Assembly (NCBI RefSeq): GCF_902705545.1 | Contig: NZ_CACSHH010000003.1 | Location: forward strand, 149,624 to 213,623 | From: Chlamydia sp. 17-3921 | GTDB lineage: Bacteria; Chlamydiota; Chlamydiia; Chlamydiales; Chlamydiaceae | Direction of reading: 5' to 3' | DNA: 64,000 nt | In this document: positions 40,495 to 49,062 of the stretch, in pieces | How positions within the stretch are numbered: position 1 is the first letter of the stretch | How the letters are laid out: every line of letters starts with the position of its first letter | Program-made: the position numbers and the translations under genes | The notes under the pieces: model-generated | The model's database searches: none | What the model was told of the DNA's origin: nothing | What the model saw: only the letters and a program-made list of their open reading frames with translations

Positions 40495-41098
40495 ACATAA
40501 GCTTTCTTTGTTTTTTTGGGTTTTATGCTTCTCTTGGTATGGTATTTTATACGCTTCGGTAAAATCTCCATCTTTACATGCCATCCTTGCCGAAGTTGAA
40601 GATGCTTCTGCAAAATTATTATCTTACGAAACAGAACTTTTTATGTTAGCAGAACGGTTAGATGAACAAGATTCTCGCTTACAAAAATTATTTTCTTCCA
40701 AACCAGAAACATTGGTTCAAAGAATTCAACAATTAGAGAAAGATCAAAAAACTCTAACGAAAACTCTTTCTGTTTTAACTACCTCTATTAAGGATATACA
40801 GACTTCCATACAAGAAAGACTACAAGAAGTACAGAAAGACTATAAGCTTCTACACCAAGACTTAAAATTTCTACGACGCTCTCTGCAAGCTTTAGTTGAT
40901 AGCTCCTCTCCTGGAGCCTATCCTGATTTCTCAGATCCCACTCCCAAAAACATTCATATCGTAACACCAGGAGATAGCTTAAGTTCTATTGCCAATAAAT
41001 ATAAAACTACAGTGCAAGAGCTAAAAAAAACTAATAAACTAAACTCTGATCTTATTTATGCAGGTCAAAAGCTTTGTTTACCAACGAATAAGCAATAA
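40484..41098 (+). CDS. Coiled-coil LysM protein ending the Tol-Pal operon (CT601-like)
   Basis: The 204-residue protein has an N-terminal signal sequence (about 8-25), a long coiled coil (about 28-140, with regular heptads around LEKDQKTLTKTL) and a C-terminal LysM domain (about 160-202, HIVTPGDSLSSIANKYKTT to AGQKLCLP) that should bind peptidoglycan sugars. It overlaps pal by 11 bases and closes the operon. In many bacteria this slot holds CpoB/YbgF (coiled coil plus TPR); here LysM replaces TPR. Older annotations call it an invasin-repeat or NlpD-like protein. It corresponds to CT601. Confidence 0.88.
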   Translation: MLVKHKLSLFFWVLCFSWYGILYASVKSPSLHAILAEVEDASAKLLSYETELFMLAERLDEQDSRLQKLFSSKPETLVQRIQQLEKDQKTLTKTLSVLTTSIKDIQTSIQERLQEVQKDYKLLHQDLKFLRRSLQALVDSSSPGAYPDFSDPTPKNIHIVTPGDSLSSIANKYKTTVQELKKTNKLNSDLIYAGQKLCLPTNKQ

Positions 41099-41193
41099 CA
41101 AATACTTATACTTTTAATTTATTAATACTCTTTCTAGATAATAAAAAATTTCTTCTGTAGGATTCAGGCTAAAAGACAATTCTTCTACAGTCA

Positions 41194-41583
41194 ATGAAAT
41201 CAACAATTGCCTTATTTGGTGAAGCAGAAAAAGGAAGCTACGATATAGCTTACCTTTGTCGTAACTTGACGGATCTGCATGACCACTTAGGTGAGACAAA
41301 TTGTGAAGGAATTACTCTAGCAATTAAAACATTAATGCACGACTTTAATGTTATGTATTTTAGGGTAAAAGAAGAAGGCTATTGTATCGACAGTTATTTT
41401 TTTGGTTTTCACTTTCTGAATACTCAAACAACACTTAAAAACATTATTGCAATAGCTTTACCTGGAGTCGGAGATCAAAACATTATCGAAGCATCTCTTT
41501 CTTTATGTCAGAAATACAAAAGTTTGTTGCTAATCTCCAATCAAGATTTTTATGATCTTTTAACTTTTAACCAGATTTTTTAA
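41194..41583 (+). CDS. Conserved chlamydial protein of unknown function (CT602-like)
   Basis: The 129-residue protein has no recognised motif, signal peptide or membrane helix. It begins MKSTIALFGEAEKGSYD, and its mixed alpha/beta pattern (TLKNIIAIALPGVGD and KSLLLIS) could suit a small ligand- or nucleotide-binding fold, which is speculation. It stands 95 bp after the Tol-Pal operon and its end overlaps the ahpC stop by 4 bases on the other strand. It corresponds to CT602. Confidence 0.78.
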   Translation: MKSTIALFGEAEKGSYDIAYLCRNLTDLHDHLGETNCEGITLAIKTLMHDFNVMYFRVKEEGYCIDSYFFGFHFLNTQTTLKNIIAIALPGVGDQNIIEASLSLCQKYKSLLLISNQDFYDLLTFNQIF

Positions 41584-42170
41584 TCTAAAGTTTCAAAATA
41601 ACTTTGAAGGCCAGCTTCACTAGGAACCATACCTCGCTCTCCCGTACGCCATTCTGCAGGGCATACAAGACCGTGAGTCTCAAAGAAAATTAGTGCATCT
41701 AGGGTACGCAGTTCTTCTTCAATAGAACGACCAATAGGAAGATCATTAATCACTGCATGACGAATTATTCCACTCCGATCTATTAAAAAAACGCCTCGGA
41801 ATGACAAACCTTCTTCAATATTTAATACACCATAATCTTCAGAAATCGTTTTTACTGTATCGGATAAAAGAGGGTAAGAAATTCCAGAAATCCCACCACA
41901 TTTTCTTTCAGTATTCAACCAGCGTTTATGAGTCTCTATATCATCTACAGAACACCCAAGAACTTCTGCTCCTCGTTCATGAAACTCTGCTAAAGCATCT
42001 TGAAAAGCATGCAGCTCTGTAGGACAAACATAAGTAAAATCTTTAGGATAAAAGAAAAGAACCACGTATTTTCCTAAGAAATCTTTCAAAGATACCATAG
42101 TTTCTTCGCCGTTAAGAACAGCTTGTGCAGTAAAATTAGGGGCTTGTTTCCCGATCAAGGATGAAGACAT
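41580..42170 (-). CDS. ahpC: Peroxiredoxin, AhpC/Prx1 family
   Basis: This is a typical 2-Cys peroxiredoxin reducing hydrogen peroxide and organic peroxides, relevant to host oxidative attack. With the ATG at 42170 it has 196 residues, peroxidatic Cys49 in DFTYVCPTE and resolving Cys170 in GLVCPAEWR, both intact. The open frame continues upstream to 42233, but that part lies over the tRNA gene. An AGGAA site sits about 6 bases before the chosen start. No AhpF is seen nearby, so reduction by thioredoxin is likely. It corresponds to CT603. Confidence 0.95.
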   Translation of the reverse strand: MSSSLIGKQAPNFTAQAVLNGEETMVSLKDFLGKYVVLFFYPKDFTYVCPTELHAFQDALAEFHERGAEVLGCSVDDIETHKRWLNTERKCGGISGISYPLLSDTVKTISEDYGVLNIEEGLSFRGVFLIDRSGIIRHAVINDLPIGRSIEEELRTLDALIFFETHGLVCPAEWRTGERGMVPSEAGLQSYFETLD

Positions 42171-42202
42171 AAAAATTCCTCTACAACATATGTATGCTAC
42201 AT

Positions 42203-42276
42203 CGCACCAGAGAGGACTCGAACCTCTGACCACCTGGTTCGTAGCCAGGTACTCTATCCGACTGAGCTACTGGTGC
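42203..42276 (-). tRNA. tRNA-Arg (anticodon ACG)
   Basis: The minus strand folds into a full cloverleaf. The acceptor stem pairs GCACCAG with CTGGTGC, the D arm is around GCTCAGTCGGATAGAGT, the anticodon stem CCTGG/CCAGG encloses CTACGAA (anticodon ACG), and the T arm is AGAGG TTCGAGT CCTCT. The discriminator base is G and CCA is not encoded. The first anticodon base is expected to be converted to inosine to read CGU, CGC and CGA. Confidence 0.95.
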
Positions 42277-42378
42277 TCATTTTTACTAAACCCTTTCTTC
42301 ATATAAAAATAGAAATTCTATTGAAAAGGCTTAAAAAAATCTTTAACAAAACAAATTCTAGTTTAAAACCTTAATTGT

Positions 42379-43989
42379 CTATTTAGATGGCTTACTTTTT
42401 ATTTCAGGAGAGTTTGTGACAAAAAAAGAACTTGTTAACAAAAGGCATGATACAGAAACAGCATATTTTAATGAAGCAGTTGTTACCGCAAAGGGATCGC
42501 AAATCCCAGATGAAAAAAAATTTTCAAAAGAATCTGTAATACCGTTGTATCCATAATTCATATCAGGCTGAGATACTAAGAACTCCATGACCTCTTCAGG
42601 AACTTTCCCACAATTTATAGCTATAGTTTTTAATGGAGATAAAACAGCTTGCAACAAACAGTTAAATCCGTAAGAGACTCCTGATGATAAGCCTTCAGGG
42701 ATAGATACAGACCTAGCAGAATGAAAAAATGCAACCCCACCGCCGACAACAACCCCCTGCCTCAAAGCCTCCTTTGTCGATCGCAAAGCTTTTTCTGCTC
42801 TATTTTTCTGTTCTTTTAACTCTATTTCTGTCGCAGTTCCTAATTTAATATTCGCAATACCATTAGAAAATCTTGCTAGACGTTTTTCCAAAAAATGAAT
42901 TTCCGAAAGAGATTTATTAAAAGCTAAGGTAGAACGAAGATATTGTTTTCGAGCTTCTCTAGTTTCAGGAAGACCCTCTCCATATAAAAATATCGAGGAA
43001 TCTTTTCTTATAAGAACCTCACGTACTCGTCCTAAAATATCCAAAACTGACTTTTCTAAAAATTCTTCAGACATCTCATCAACTAAAGAGGCTCCAGAAA
43101 AAATCGCAAGATCTTCAAGAAGAGCTCTACTATCTTTTCCTGATTTAGAAATTTTTACAGCACATACAGGAAAGTTCTGCTTCAGCTTATTTACTATTAG
43201 AGTATTTAAAACTTCTTTACTAAAATCCCTAGCAACAATGACAAGAGGAAGAGATTTCTTTCTAAAAATGAGGTCCAAGAAACGAATGAAAGTGGGATTT
43301 AAAGAACCTATTTTTTGATCTATTAACAAAAGAAAGGCTTCTTCCCAAAAAATATCCATAGTATCAGGACGTGTGACAAAATATGGTGATAAATAACCTG
43401 TTTTCAAACTCATTCCTGAAATAACTTCTAAAGAAGACCTCATGTTTTGATTTTCCGAAACAATAAAGGCACCTTCAAAGCCAACTTTACTCACAGCGTC
43501 ATAAATAAGTTTTCCTAAAACATCATCATAATCAGCAAACATCGTAGCAATATCAACAATAGCCTCTGAAGAAGCTATAGGAACTACAAGCTTTTCTAAT
43601 TCCTTCTGCATAGATGCAGAAGCCAAAAGAATCCCTTGTTTTATTTCTTGAGGCTCTAAGCCAGATAGAATACCTTGTAAACCTGCAGAAAAAAGAGCTT
43701 CTGCAAGAATTAACATTGTTTTTATTCCGTCTCCAACACAATCTATCATTTGTGTAGAAACATCTTTAAAAATTTTAGCTCCTAAGTTTTCAAGGGGATC
43801 TGATAAAGAAATCTCTCTTCTAGCGAGAGTTGCACCATCTCTAGTAACAATAGGGCTATTATTTCCTTGTTGGATAACTACACGACATCTATGAGGCCCT
43901 AAAGCAGCACTCACAGCTTTAGTCAGAAAACAAGCTCCGCGATGTAAAGCTTGTAGCCCCTTAACCTGATTGTGAAATATTTTATTCAT
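42379..43989 (-). CDS. groEL_2: Divergent GroEL paralogue (second chaperonin, CT604-like)
   Basis: The 536-residue protein is a 60-kDa chaperonin homologue, recognisable by DGATLARREISLSDPLENLGAKI, VGDG at 85-88 and GVVVGGGVAFFHSA. It is highly diverged. The GDGTTT phosphate-binding motif reads GDGIKT (86-91). The catalytic Asp of GroEL (Asp398 in E. coli, in the context EDALH) is Lys400 here (AEKALRST). The Gly/Met-rich C-terminal tail is absent (ends KSKPSK). No groES is adjacent. ATP hydrolysis is therefore doubtful. It corresponds to CT604, one of two extra GroEL genes in chlamydiae. Confidence 0.9.
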   Translation of the reverse strand: MNKIFHNQVKGLQALHRGACFLTKAVSAALGPHRCRVVIQQGNNSPIVTRDGATLARREISLSDPLENLGAKIFKDVSTQMIDCVGDGIKTMLILAEALFSAGLQGILSGLEPQEIKQGILLASASMQKELEKLVVPIASSEAIVDIATMFADYDDVLGKLIYDAVSKVGFEGAFIVSENQNMRSSLEVISGMSLKTGYLSPYFVTRPDTMDIFWEEAFLLLIDQKIGSLNPTFIRFLDLIFRKKSLPLVIVARDFSKEVLNTLIVNKLKQNFPVCAVKISKSGKDSRALLEDLAIFSGASLVDEMSEEFLEKSVLDILGRVREVLIRKDSSIFLYGEGLPETREARKQYLRSTLAFNKSLSEIHFLEKRLARFSNGIANIKLGTATEIELKEQKNRAEKALRSTKEALRQGVVVGGGVAFFHSARSVSIPEGLSSGVSYGFNCLLQAVLSPLKTIAINCGKVPEEVMEFLVSQPDMNYGYNGITDSFENFFSSGICDPFAVTTASLKYAVSVSCLLLTSSFFVTNSPEIKSKPSK

Positions 43990-44077
43990 AAAAAATTTCC
44001 CCTCAATCAGCTTGTCTTCGCTACAAAAGTCATCTTAAAAACAACAAAAATTCCTGTCAAACGAGAGAGCATTTCTA

Positions 44078-45310
44078 TTAATCAGCATAATCTGGCAATA
44101 AAAATGCAGCTCGAGAAATTTGAAAAGATTCTCGAGCTTCTAAACAAAGTTTTCGTAATGGCCATATAATAAAAGGTTCATTTTGACATATGTGTAAAAA
44201 TTGTTCGTCTCCAAGAATTCGACACAGAGAAGCTCTTCTTGCTGGTATTTTGTTGATAACAGATAACGACTCTGCCATTTGCTTAGGATAATGAGTCTTT
44301 ATCATTCCCAATATAGTACAAAGGGTTTCCACAGGAAGAAACTTTAAATGATCTTGAAGAATAAGAAGAACTCCTGAACACATTTCCATCTTATACTTAC
44401 CAAAGAAAGGTTCATAACAAAAAGGAAGAAATGAAATTCCTGGGAGATTTTGCTTATTTAACTCTTTAGCAATAAATTCTCCGTCCATCCAAGGAGCTCC
44501 TATTACTTTGAAAGGCAAAGTATAACCAACCCCTATATTTGTTATAGATAAAGAACCGATTATACCTGTAGCAGCATAAAAAAAAGATGATTGCGCTTCA
44601 GGAATATTAGGACTAGGAGGAATCCAAACAAGCCCTGTCTGATCAAACGACATAGAGCGTTTCCATCCTTTCATAGGCACAACCAAAACTTCTGCTTGAG
44701 GAGCGTACATACGTTTAAAAAACAACGCAAGCTCTCCTGGAGTCATACCATAACAATAAGGAATTTTAGGGATATTATCAGGCTGAGACTTTGGCATAGG
44801 GCCATCAATAACCTTTCCTCCCATAGGATTAGGTCTATCTAAAACAATCAGCTGCTTATGATATTTTTCTGATGCCTGTACCAGAAGTAAAAGTACGGAA
44901 ATAAAACTATATGAGCGTACACCGATATCTTGAACATCATAAACTAAAACATCACAATCTTGGACTACTTCCAAAGGAATTTCATGTAAACCATACAGAG
45001 ATACTGTAGGAACACCTTTAGGTTTTAAATGAGAATTAAAAGACTCTGCAGGGGCCCCATAATATCCATGTTCTAAAGTACACAGTCGCTGCAAAAAACA
45101 ATGATGGTTATTAGCATGGAAAATAGAAAAAGCATCCTTGCCTTCAGCATTAATAGCAGCACGATGTGAGATTAAAACAACTTTACGACCACGAATTTGT
45201 TGTGAAAAACAAGCTTCTGTAAATAGACGATCTAAACCAACTAAGACACGAGAAAAACTCAAATAGGGATAACTAAACGTTAAAAATAAAAACAGAAAAA
45301 CTAATCTCAT
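44078..45310 (-). CDS. DUF1343/NamZ-like protein, putative exo-N-acetylmuramidase (CT605-like)
   Basis: The protein has a signal peptide (about 1-20 after the chosen ATG) and a DUF1343 body. Recognisable segments are VLIGLDRLF-like start, LISHRAAINAEGKDAF, PTVSLYGLHEIP, DVLVYDVQDIGVRSYSFI, IVLDRPNPMGGKVIDGP and YCYGMTPGELA. The family founder NamZ releases terminal N-acetylmuramic acid from peptidoglycan fragments. In chlamydiae this could trim or recycle the division-septum peptidoglycan, which is inference. The frame opens at a GTG (45325), but the ATG at 45310 directly begins the signal peptide, giving 410 residues. It corresponds to CT605. Confidence 0.85.
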   Translation of the reverse strand: MRLVFLFLFLTFSYPYLSFSRVLVGLDRLFTEACFSQQIRGRKVVLISHRAAINAEGKDAFSIFHANNHHCFLQRLCTLEHGYYGAPAESFNSHLKPKGVPTVSLYGLHEIPLEVVQDCDVLVYDVQDIGVRSYSFISVLLLLVQASEKYHKQLIVLDRPNPMGGKVIDGPMPKSQPDNIPKIPYCYGMTPGELALFFKRMYAPQAEVLVVPMKGWKRSMSFDQTGLVWIPPSPNIPEAQSSFFYAATGIIGSLSITNIGVGYTLPFKVIGAPWMDGEFIAKELNKQNLPGISFLPFCYEPFFGKYKMEMCSGVLLILQDHLKFLPVETLCTILGMIKTHYPKQMAESLSVINKIPARRASLCRILGDEQFLHICQNEPFIIWPLRKLCLEARESFQISRAAFLLPDYAD

Positions 45311-45493
45311 GGTTGCTTGATACACGATAATTGCAAATAACTCGAGAACTTTTCATAAGATAGTTTTACAAACAGAGATTTTTTCACTAGTAGTTGCGTA
45401 GATACACTTCTTGACGTATTTTACAACTAATACCAGACTTTTCGTATCATTAAAGAAAGAAATTATAGTCTTGATTAGCTTAAAAGAGAATTT

Positions 45494-46114
45494 ATGAAAA
45501 TAGTCCTTGTTAGCTCCCATGGTTACAAGATAAGAGAAACAAAAGTATTTTTAAAACAGCTCGGATCTTTTGATATATTTTCTCTAGCAGACTTTCCGAA
45601 CTACAGTCCTCCTAAAGAATTCGAAAATACAACAGAAAAAAACGCGCTAACAAAAGCTTTACATGCGTCCAAACAACTTGGAATTTGGGCAATAGCTGAT
45701 GATACTATGTTACATGTTCCTGCTATAAATGGCTTACCAGGACCTCTTTCAGCAAATTTCGCTGGAGAAAATGCACACGATAAAGATCATCGAAACAAAC
45801 TTCTTAAGTTAATGTCGTCTTTAGAATCTCCTATAGATCGATCTGCTTACTTCGAATGTTCTGTAGTTCTTGCTTCTCCTCAAGGAAAAATTTTTAAAAC
45901 ACAAGGGATATGCGAAGGTTATATTAGCCATGAAGAAAAAGGGTCTTCCGGCTTTGGTTATGATTCTATATTTTTAAAGTTTGATTATAAGCAGACGTTT
46001 GCAGAACTTTCTGAAGATATAAAAAATCAAGTATCTCACAGAGCAAAAGCTTTGCAAAAATTAACTCCTTATTTACAAGATTTACTAGAAAACTTCTTAG
46101 TTTCCCGGAATTAA
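45494..46114 (+). CDS. rdgB: Non-canonical purine NTP pyrophosphatase (RdgB/HAM1)
   Basis: RdgB hydrolyses dITP, XTP and ITP to the monophosphates, keeping them out of nucleic acids. The 206 residues show the N-terminal [15 protein letters not shown] (usually SxNxxK-type), the acidic substrate site [21 protein letters not shown], and the C-terminal [11 protein letters not shown] and SHRAKAL. An AGAG ribosome site precedes the ATG. Its 3' end overlaps the convergent small gene by 18 bases. It corresponds to CT606. Confidence 0.93.
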   Translation: MKIVLVSSHGYKIRETKVFLKQLGSFDIFSLADFPNYSPPKEFENTTEKNALTKALHASKQLGIWAIADDTMLHVPAINGLPGPLSANFAGENAHDKDHRNKLLKLMSSLESPIDRSAYFECSVVLASPQGKIFKTQGICEGYISHEEKGSSGFGYDSIFLKFDYKQTFAELSEDIKNQVSHRAKALQKLTPYLQDLLENFLVSRN

Positions 46115-46330
46115 AGTATTGAGAGATTGCTCTAAATTTCCACGAATTTCACGCATATCAGCAAGAAGAGCTTCTGCTCGCAGAAAATCTGCTTCTAAGT
46201 TAGTAACAGCAGGCATTCCTTCATTAAGCTGAAATTGCTGAACTGCCAGGGGCATTTCTAAACTAACAAGAGGTTTAGCTGTCAATCGGTGTGTTTTGTT
46301 AAAAATAACTGTTTGAATATTCTCGCTCAT
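46097..46330 (-). CDS. Small conserved protein after ung (CT606.1-like)
   Basis: The 77-residue protein starts at an ATG overlapping the ung stop (ATGA), so it is translationally coupled to ung. A further in-frame TTG at 46342 lies inside ung and is less likely. The sequence is soluble and helical ([20 protein letters not shown] near the end) with no known motif. Its end overlaps rdgB on the opposite strand by 18 bases. It corresponds to CT606.1 by position and size. The function is unknown. Confidence 0.72.
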   Translation of the reverse strand: MSENIQTVIFNKTHRLTAKPLVSLEMPLAVQQFQLNEGMPAVTNLEADFLRAEALLADMREIRGNLEQSLNTLIPGN

Positions 46331-47040
46331 GGGAGTTTCCAATTAATCATCGGCTGATTCAACTTATTAAGCAGGTAGTTAATTTTTGAAAAGTGAGAAC
46401 AACCAAAAAATCCTCGATGAGCAGCTAAAGGAGAAGGATGGGGTGATGCTAAAATTGCATGCTGATGTTTAGAACGGAAAAGTATGTCACATTTTTTTCT
46501 TGCTGCAGCTCCCCATAAAACAAAAATAATATGTGATCTTTCTTGTATAAGCTTCTGAATAATCACATCAGTAAAAAGCTCCCACCCTTGACCTGCATGA
46601 GAAAATGGTTGGCCAGCTCGAACTGTAAGAACTGTATTCAAAAGCAACACGCCCTGATCTGCCCAAGATTGCAAACACCCCGATTGATTATCTATACCTA
46701 GATCTGTTCGTAATTCTCGAAAAATATTCATAAGAGAGGGAGGTAGACGAACACCTTGAGGAACACTAAAGCTTAAACCGTGAGCTTGACCTTCTCCAGG
46801 ATAAGGATCTTGACCAAGAATTACCACCCGTACTTTATTAAAAGGGGTACTATTTAATGCAGCAAAAATACATTTTTTATCAGGATAGATAGTATATTGA
46901 GAATACTCTTGTTTTAAAAATTTTTTTAGTTTCAGCATATAAGGCTGAGACCCCTCATTTTTTAATTGTTCTTGCCAGCAGGAAGGAAGCTGTTCTTGCC
47001 AGCAGGAAGGAAGCTGGTTTATAGTAGAGGTTCTCTGCAT
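46327..47040 (-). CDS. ung: Uracil-DNA glycosylase with duplicated N-terminal octapeptide
   Basis: Ung removes uracil from DNA. The 237-residue protein has all family motifs: water-activating [17 protein letters not shown] (about 75-91), LLLNTVLTV, and the C-terminal [11 protein letters not shown] loop. The N-terminus contains QLPSCWQE twice in tandem, encoded by an exact 24-bp duplication. As I recall, C. trachomatis Ung has 229 residues and one copy, exactly 8 fewer. The duplication lies before the catalytic domain and should not disturb the fold. It is divergent from uvrD and coupled to the small gene downstream. It corresponds to CT607. Confidence 0.95.
   Translation of the reverse strand: MQRTSTINQLPSCWQEQLPSCWQEQLKNEGSQPYMLKLKKFLKQEYSQYTIYPDKKCIFAALNSTPFNKVRVVILGQDPYPGEGQAHGLSFSVPQGVRLPPSLMNIFRELRTDLGIDNQSGCLQSWADQGVLLLNTVLTVRAGQPFSHAGQGWELFTDVIIQKLIQERSHIIFVLWGAAARKKCDILFRSKHQHAILASPHPSPLAAHRGFFGCSHFSKINYLLNKLNQPMINWKLP
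46967..47016. repeat. Perfect 24-bp tandem duplication inside ung
   Basis: The unit beginning TGTTCTTGCCAGCAGGAAGG occurs at 46967-46990 and again at 46991-47014 with no mismatch, continuing for two more bases (TG). It keeps the ung frame and encodes QLPSCWQE twice. Such a repeat is prone to slippage and may vary in copy number between isolates. Confidence 0.95.
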
Positions 47041-47141
47041 AAGTGGCCTATTCTTTATAGTTAAAGTGAAAATACACTATCCTCTTATTATTTCGACTCT
47101 GAGGTTCTTTTAAAGTGCAAAAACAAAATATCCAGAACTTT

Positions 47142-49058
47142 ATGACAATTTCTACTGAATTAAACGAAGCCCAACTCGCTGCTGTTACCTTCTCATTAAG
47201 CCCTGTATTAATACTCGCAGGTGCTGGTGCAGGTAAAACTCGCGTTGTTATTCATCGCATCCTTTACCTCATCAGCCAGGGAATCTCTCCTAAAGAAATT
47301 CTAGCAGTGACTTTCACTAATAAAGCTGCAAAAGAGCTTAAAGAACGAATCATGTATCAGTGTCCACAAGCTCAAGGTTCAGATATTCCTATGGTATGTA
47401 CCTTCCATAGCTTAGGAGTTTTTATTCTTAGACGCTCTATCCATTTGTTAAATCGAGAAAATAATTTCATTATTTACGATCAAGGAGATACTGAAAAACT
47501 TTTAAAACACTGCTTACAACAACACAATCTTAAACAAAATCTTACTAATAGCATGCAGTATCACATATCTCATGCAAAAAATCGCCTACTCTTTCCTGAA
47601 GACTTAGATCCTCAGGAATATATAGATCCTGTTGTAACAATTTATCAAGAATATCAAAAAAAATTAGAAGAGGCCAATGCTTTAGATTTCGATGATTTAC
47701 TTTTCCTAACTGTCAAGCTGCTTAAAGACGTTCCTGAAGCTCAAAAAGAATATCGTGAATTATGGAAAGCTCTACTCATAGATGAGTATCAAGACACGAA
47801 CCATGCTCAGTATACTATGGCACAAATCATCTCAAAACAGCACAAAAATCTCTTTGCTGTTGGAGATCCTGATCAATCTATTTATTCTTGGCGAGGAGCA
47901 AATATTCACAATATTCTAAATTTTGAACAAGATTATCCCCAAGCACAAGTACTACGTCTTGAAGAAAATTATCGAAGTCATGGAAACATCTTAAAAGCAG
48001 CTAATGCTTTAATTCAAAATAATGCTACGCGACTAAAAAAAGTACTTCGTAGCGTTAAAGGTCCAGGAGAAAAAATTCGATTATTCTTAGGAAAAACAGA
48101 TCGAGAAGAAGCAGATTTTGTTGCTGAAGAAATTATACAAATTCATCGCCAATCTCGAATAGCTCTTCGAGATATCTGTATTTTTTACAGAACTAACTTT
48201 CAATCTCGAACTTTTGAAGATGCTTTATTACGTCGTCGAATTCCTTATGAAATTCTTGGAGGATTATCTTTTTATAAACGTAAGGAAATCCAAGATATTC
48301 TTGCCTTTCTAAGAATGTTCTCTGCAAAAAATGACATTGTTGCTTTCGAAAGAACGATTCATCTTCCTAAGCGAGGACTTGGTCCTGCTGCAATTTCTTC
48401 TCTCATTAATTATGCTTTGACAGAAGAACTTCCTTTACTTGAAGCATGTGAAAAAGCACTAAAAACCCAAGCAGTTAAGCTATCTAAAAAACAACAAAAT
48501 GGCTTAAGAAATTATTTAAATATCTTTCAACAATTTGAAACTGCTTATAAAGCTCTTTCTCTTAATGAATTTATGCTATCTATACTAAAAATCACACAAT
48601 ACTTAAATATTCTTAAAGAAGATCAAGATTCTTACGAAGATCGAAAAAACAACTTAGATGAACTTATTTCCAAAACTTTTGAATGGGAACAACAAAATCC
48701 AGAAGGGACTCTCGAAGGCTTTTTGGATGATTTAGCATTAAAAGGCTCTACCGATGAAGAAACCTTAGTCTCAGATCGAGTAAATTTAATGACAATTCAT
48801 AACGGAAAAGGATTAGAGTTTCGTGTAGCTTTTGTTGTGGGTTTAGAAGAAAACCTTTTTCCTCATGCGAATTCTAAAGGAAATTATGAAAATCTTGAAG
48901 AAGAACGACGGCTATGCTACGTAGGAATTACACGAGCTCAAGATCTCCTATATCTTACTGCTGCCCAAACTCGCTTTCTTTGGGGGACTGTTCGGATAAT
49001 GAAGCCTAGCAGATTTCTAAAGGAAATTCCTAGGGATTATTTGATTCAAGTATATTAA
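47142..49058 (+). CDS. uvrD: UvrD-type superfamily I DNA helicase
   Basis: This helicase is used in nucleotide excision and mismatch repair. The protein has motif Ia/Walker A LAGAGAGKTRVVIHRI near the N-terminus, AVTFTNKAAKEL, motif II DEYQDTNHAQ, motif III GDPDQSIYSWRGANI, motif IV LEENYRSHGNIL, motif V TIHNGKGLEF and motif VI YVGITRAQDLLYL. The ATG at 47142 gives 638 residues. An in-frame GTG at 47115 has a GAGG about 10 bases upstream and would add 9 residues, so the start is not settled. rpoN follows after 4 bp. It corresponds to CT608. A PcrA or Rep label is possible. Confidence 0.92.
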   Translation: MTISTELNEAQLAAVTFSLSPVLILAGAGAGKTRVVIHRILYLISQGISPKEILAVTFTNKAAKELKERIMYQCPQAQGSDIPMVCTFHSLGVFILRRSIHLLNRENNFIIYDQGDTEKLLKHCLQQHNLKQNLTNSMQYHISHAKNRLLFPEDLDPQEYIDPVVTIYQEYQKKLEEANALDFDDLLFLTVKLLKDVPEAQKEYRELWKALLIDEYQDTNHAQYTMAQIISKQHKNLFAVGDPDQSIYSWRGANIHNILNFEQDYPQAQVLRLEENYRSHGNILKAANALIQNNATRLKKVLRSVKGPGEKIRLFLGKTDREEADFVAEEIIQIHRQSRIALRDICIFYRTNFQSRTFEDALLRRRIPYEILGGLSFYKRKEIQDILAFLRMFSAKNDIVAFERTIHLPKRGLGPAAISSLINYALTEELPLLEACEKALKTQAVKLSKKQQNGLRNYLNIFQQFETAYKALSLNEFMLSILKITQYLNILKEDQDSYEDRKNNLDELISKTFEWEQQNPEGTLEGFLDDLALKGSTDEETLVSDRVNLMTIHNGKGLEFRVAFVVGLEENLFPHANSKGNYENLEEERRLCYVGITRAQDLLYLTAAQTRFLWGTVRIMKPSRFLKEIPRDYLIQVY

Positions 49059-49062
49059 GGTC

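Noticed and set aside
42171..42233. Upstream extension of the ahpC frame
   Set aside because: The extra codons run across the tRNA-Arg gene; the ATG at 42170 has a ribosome site and gives the family length.
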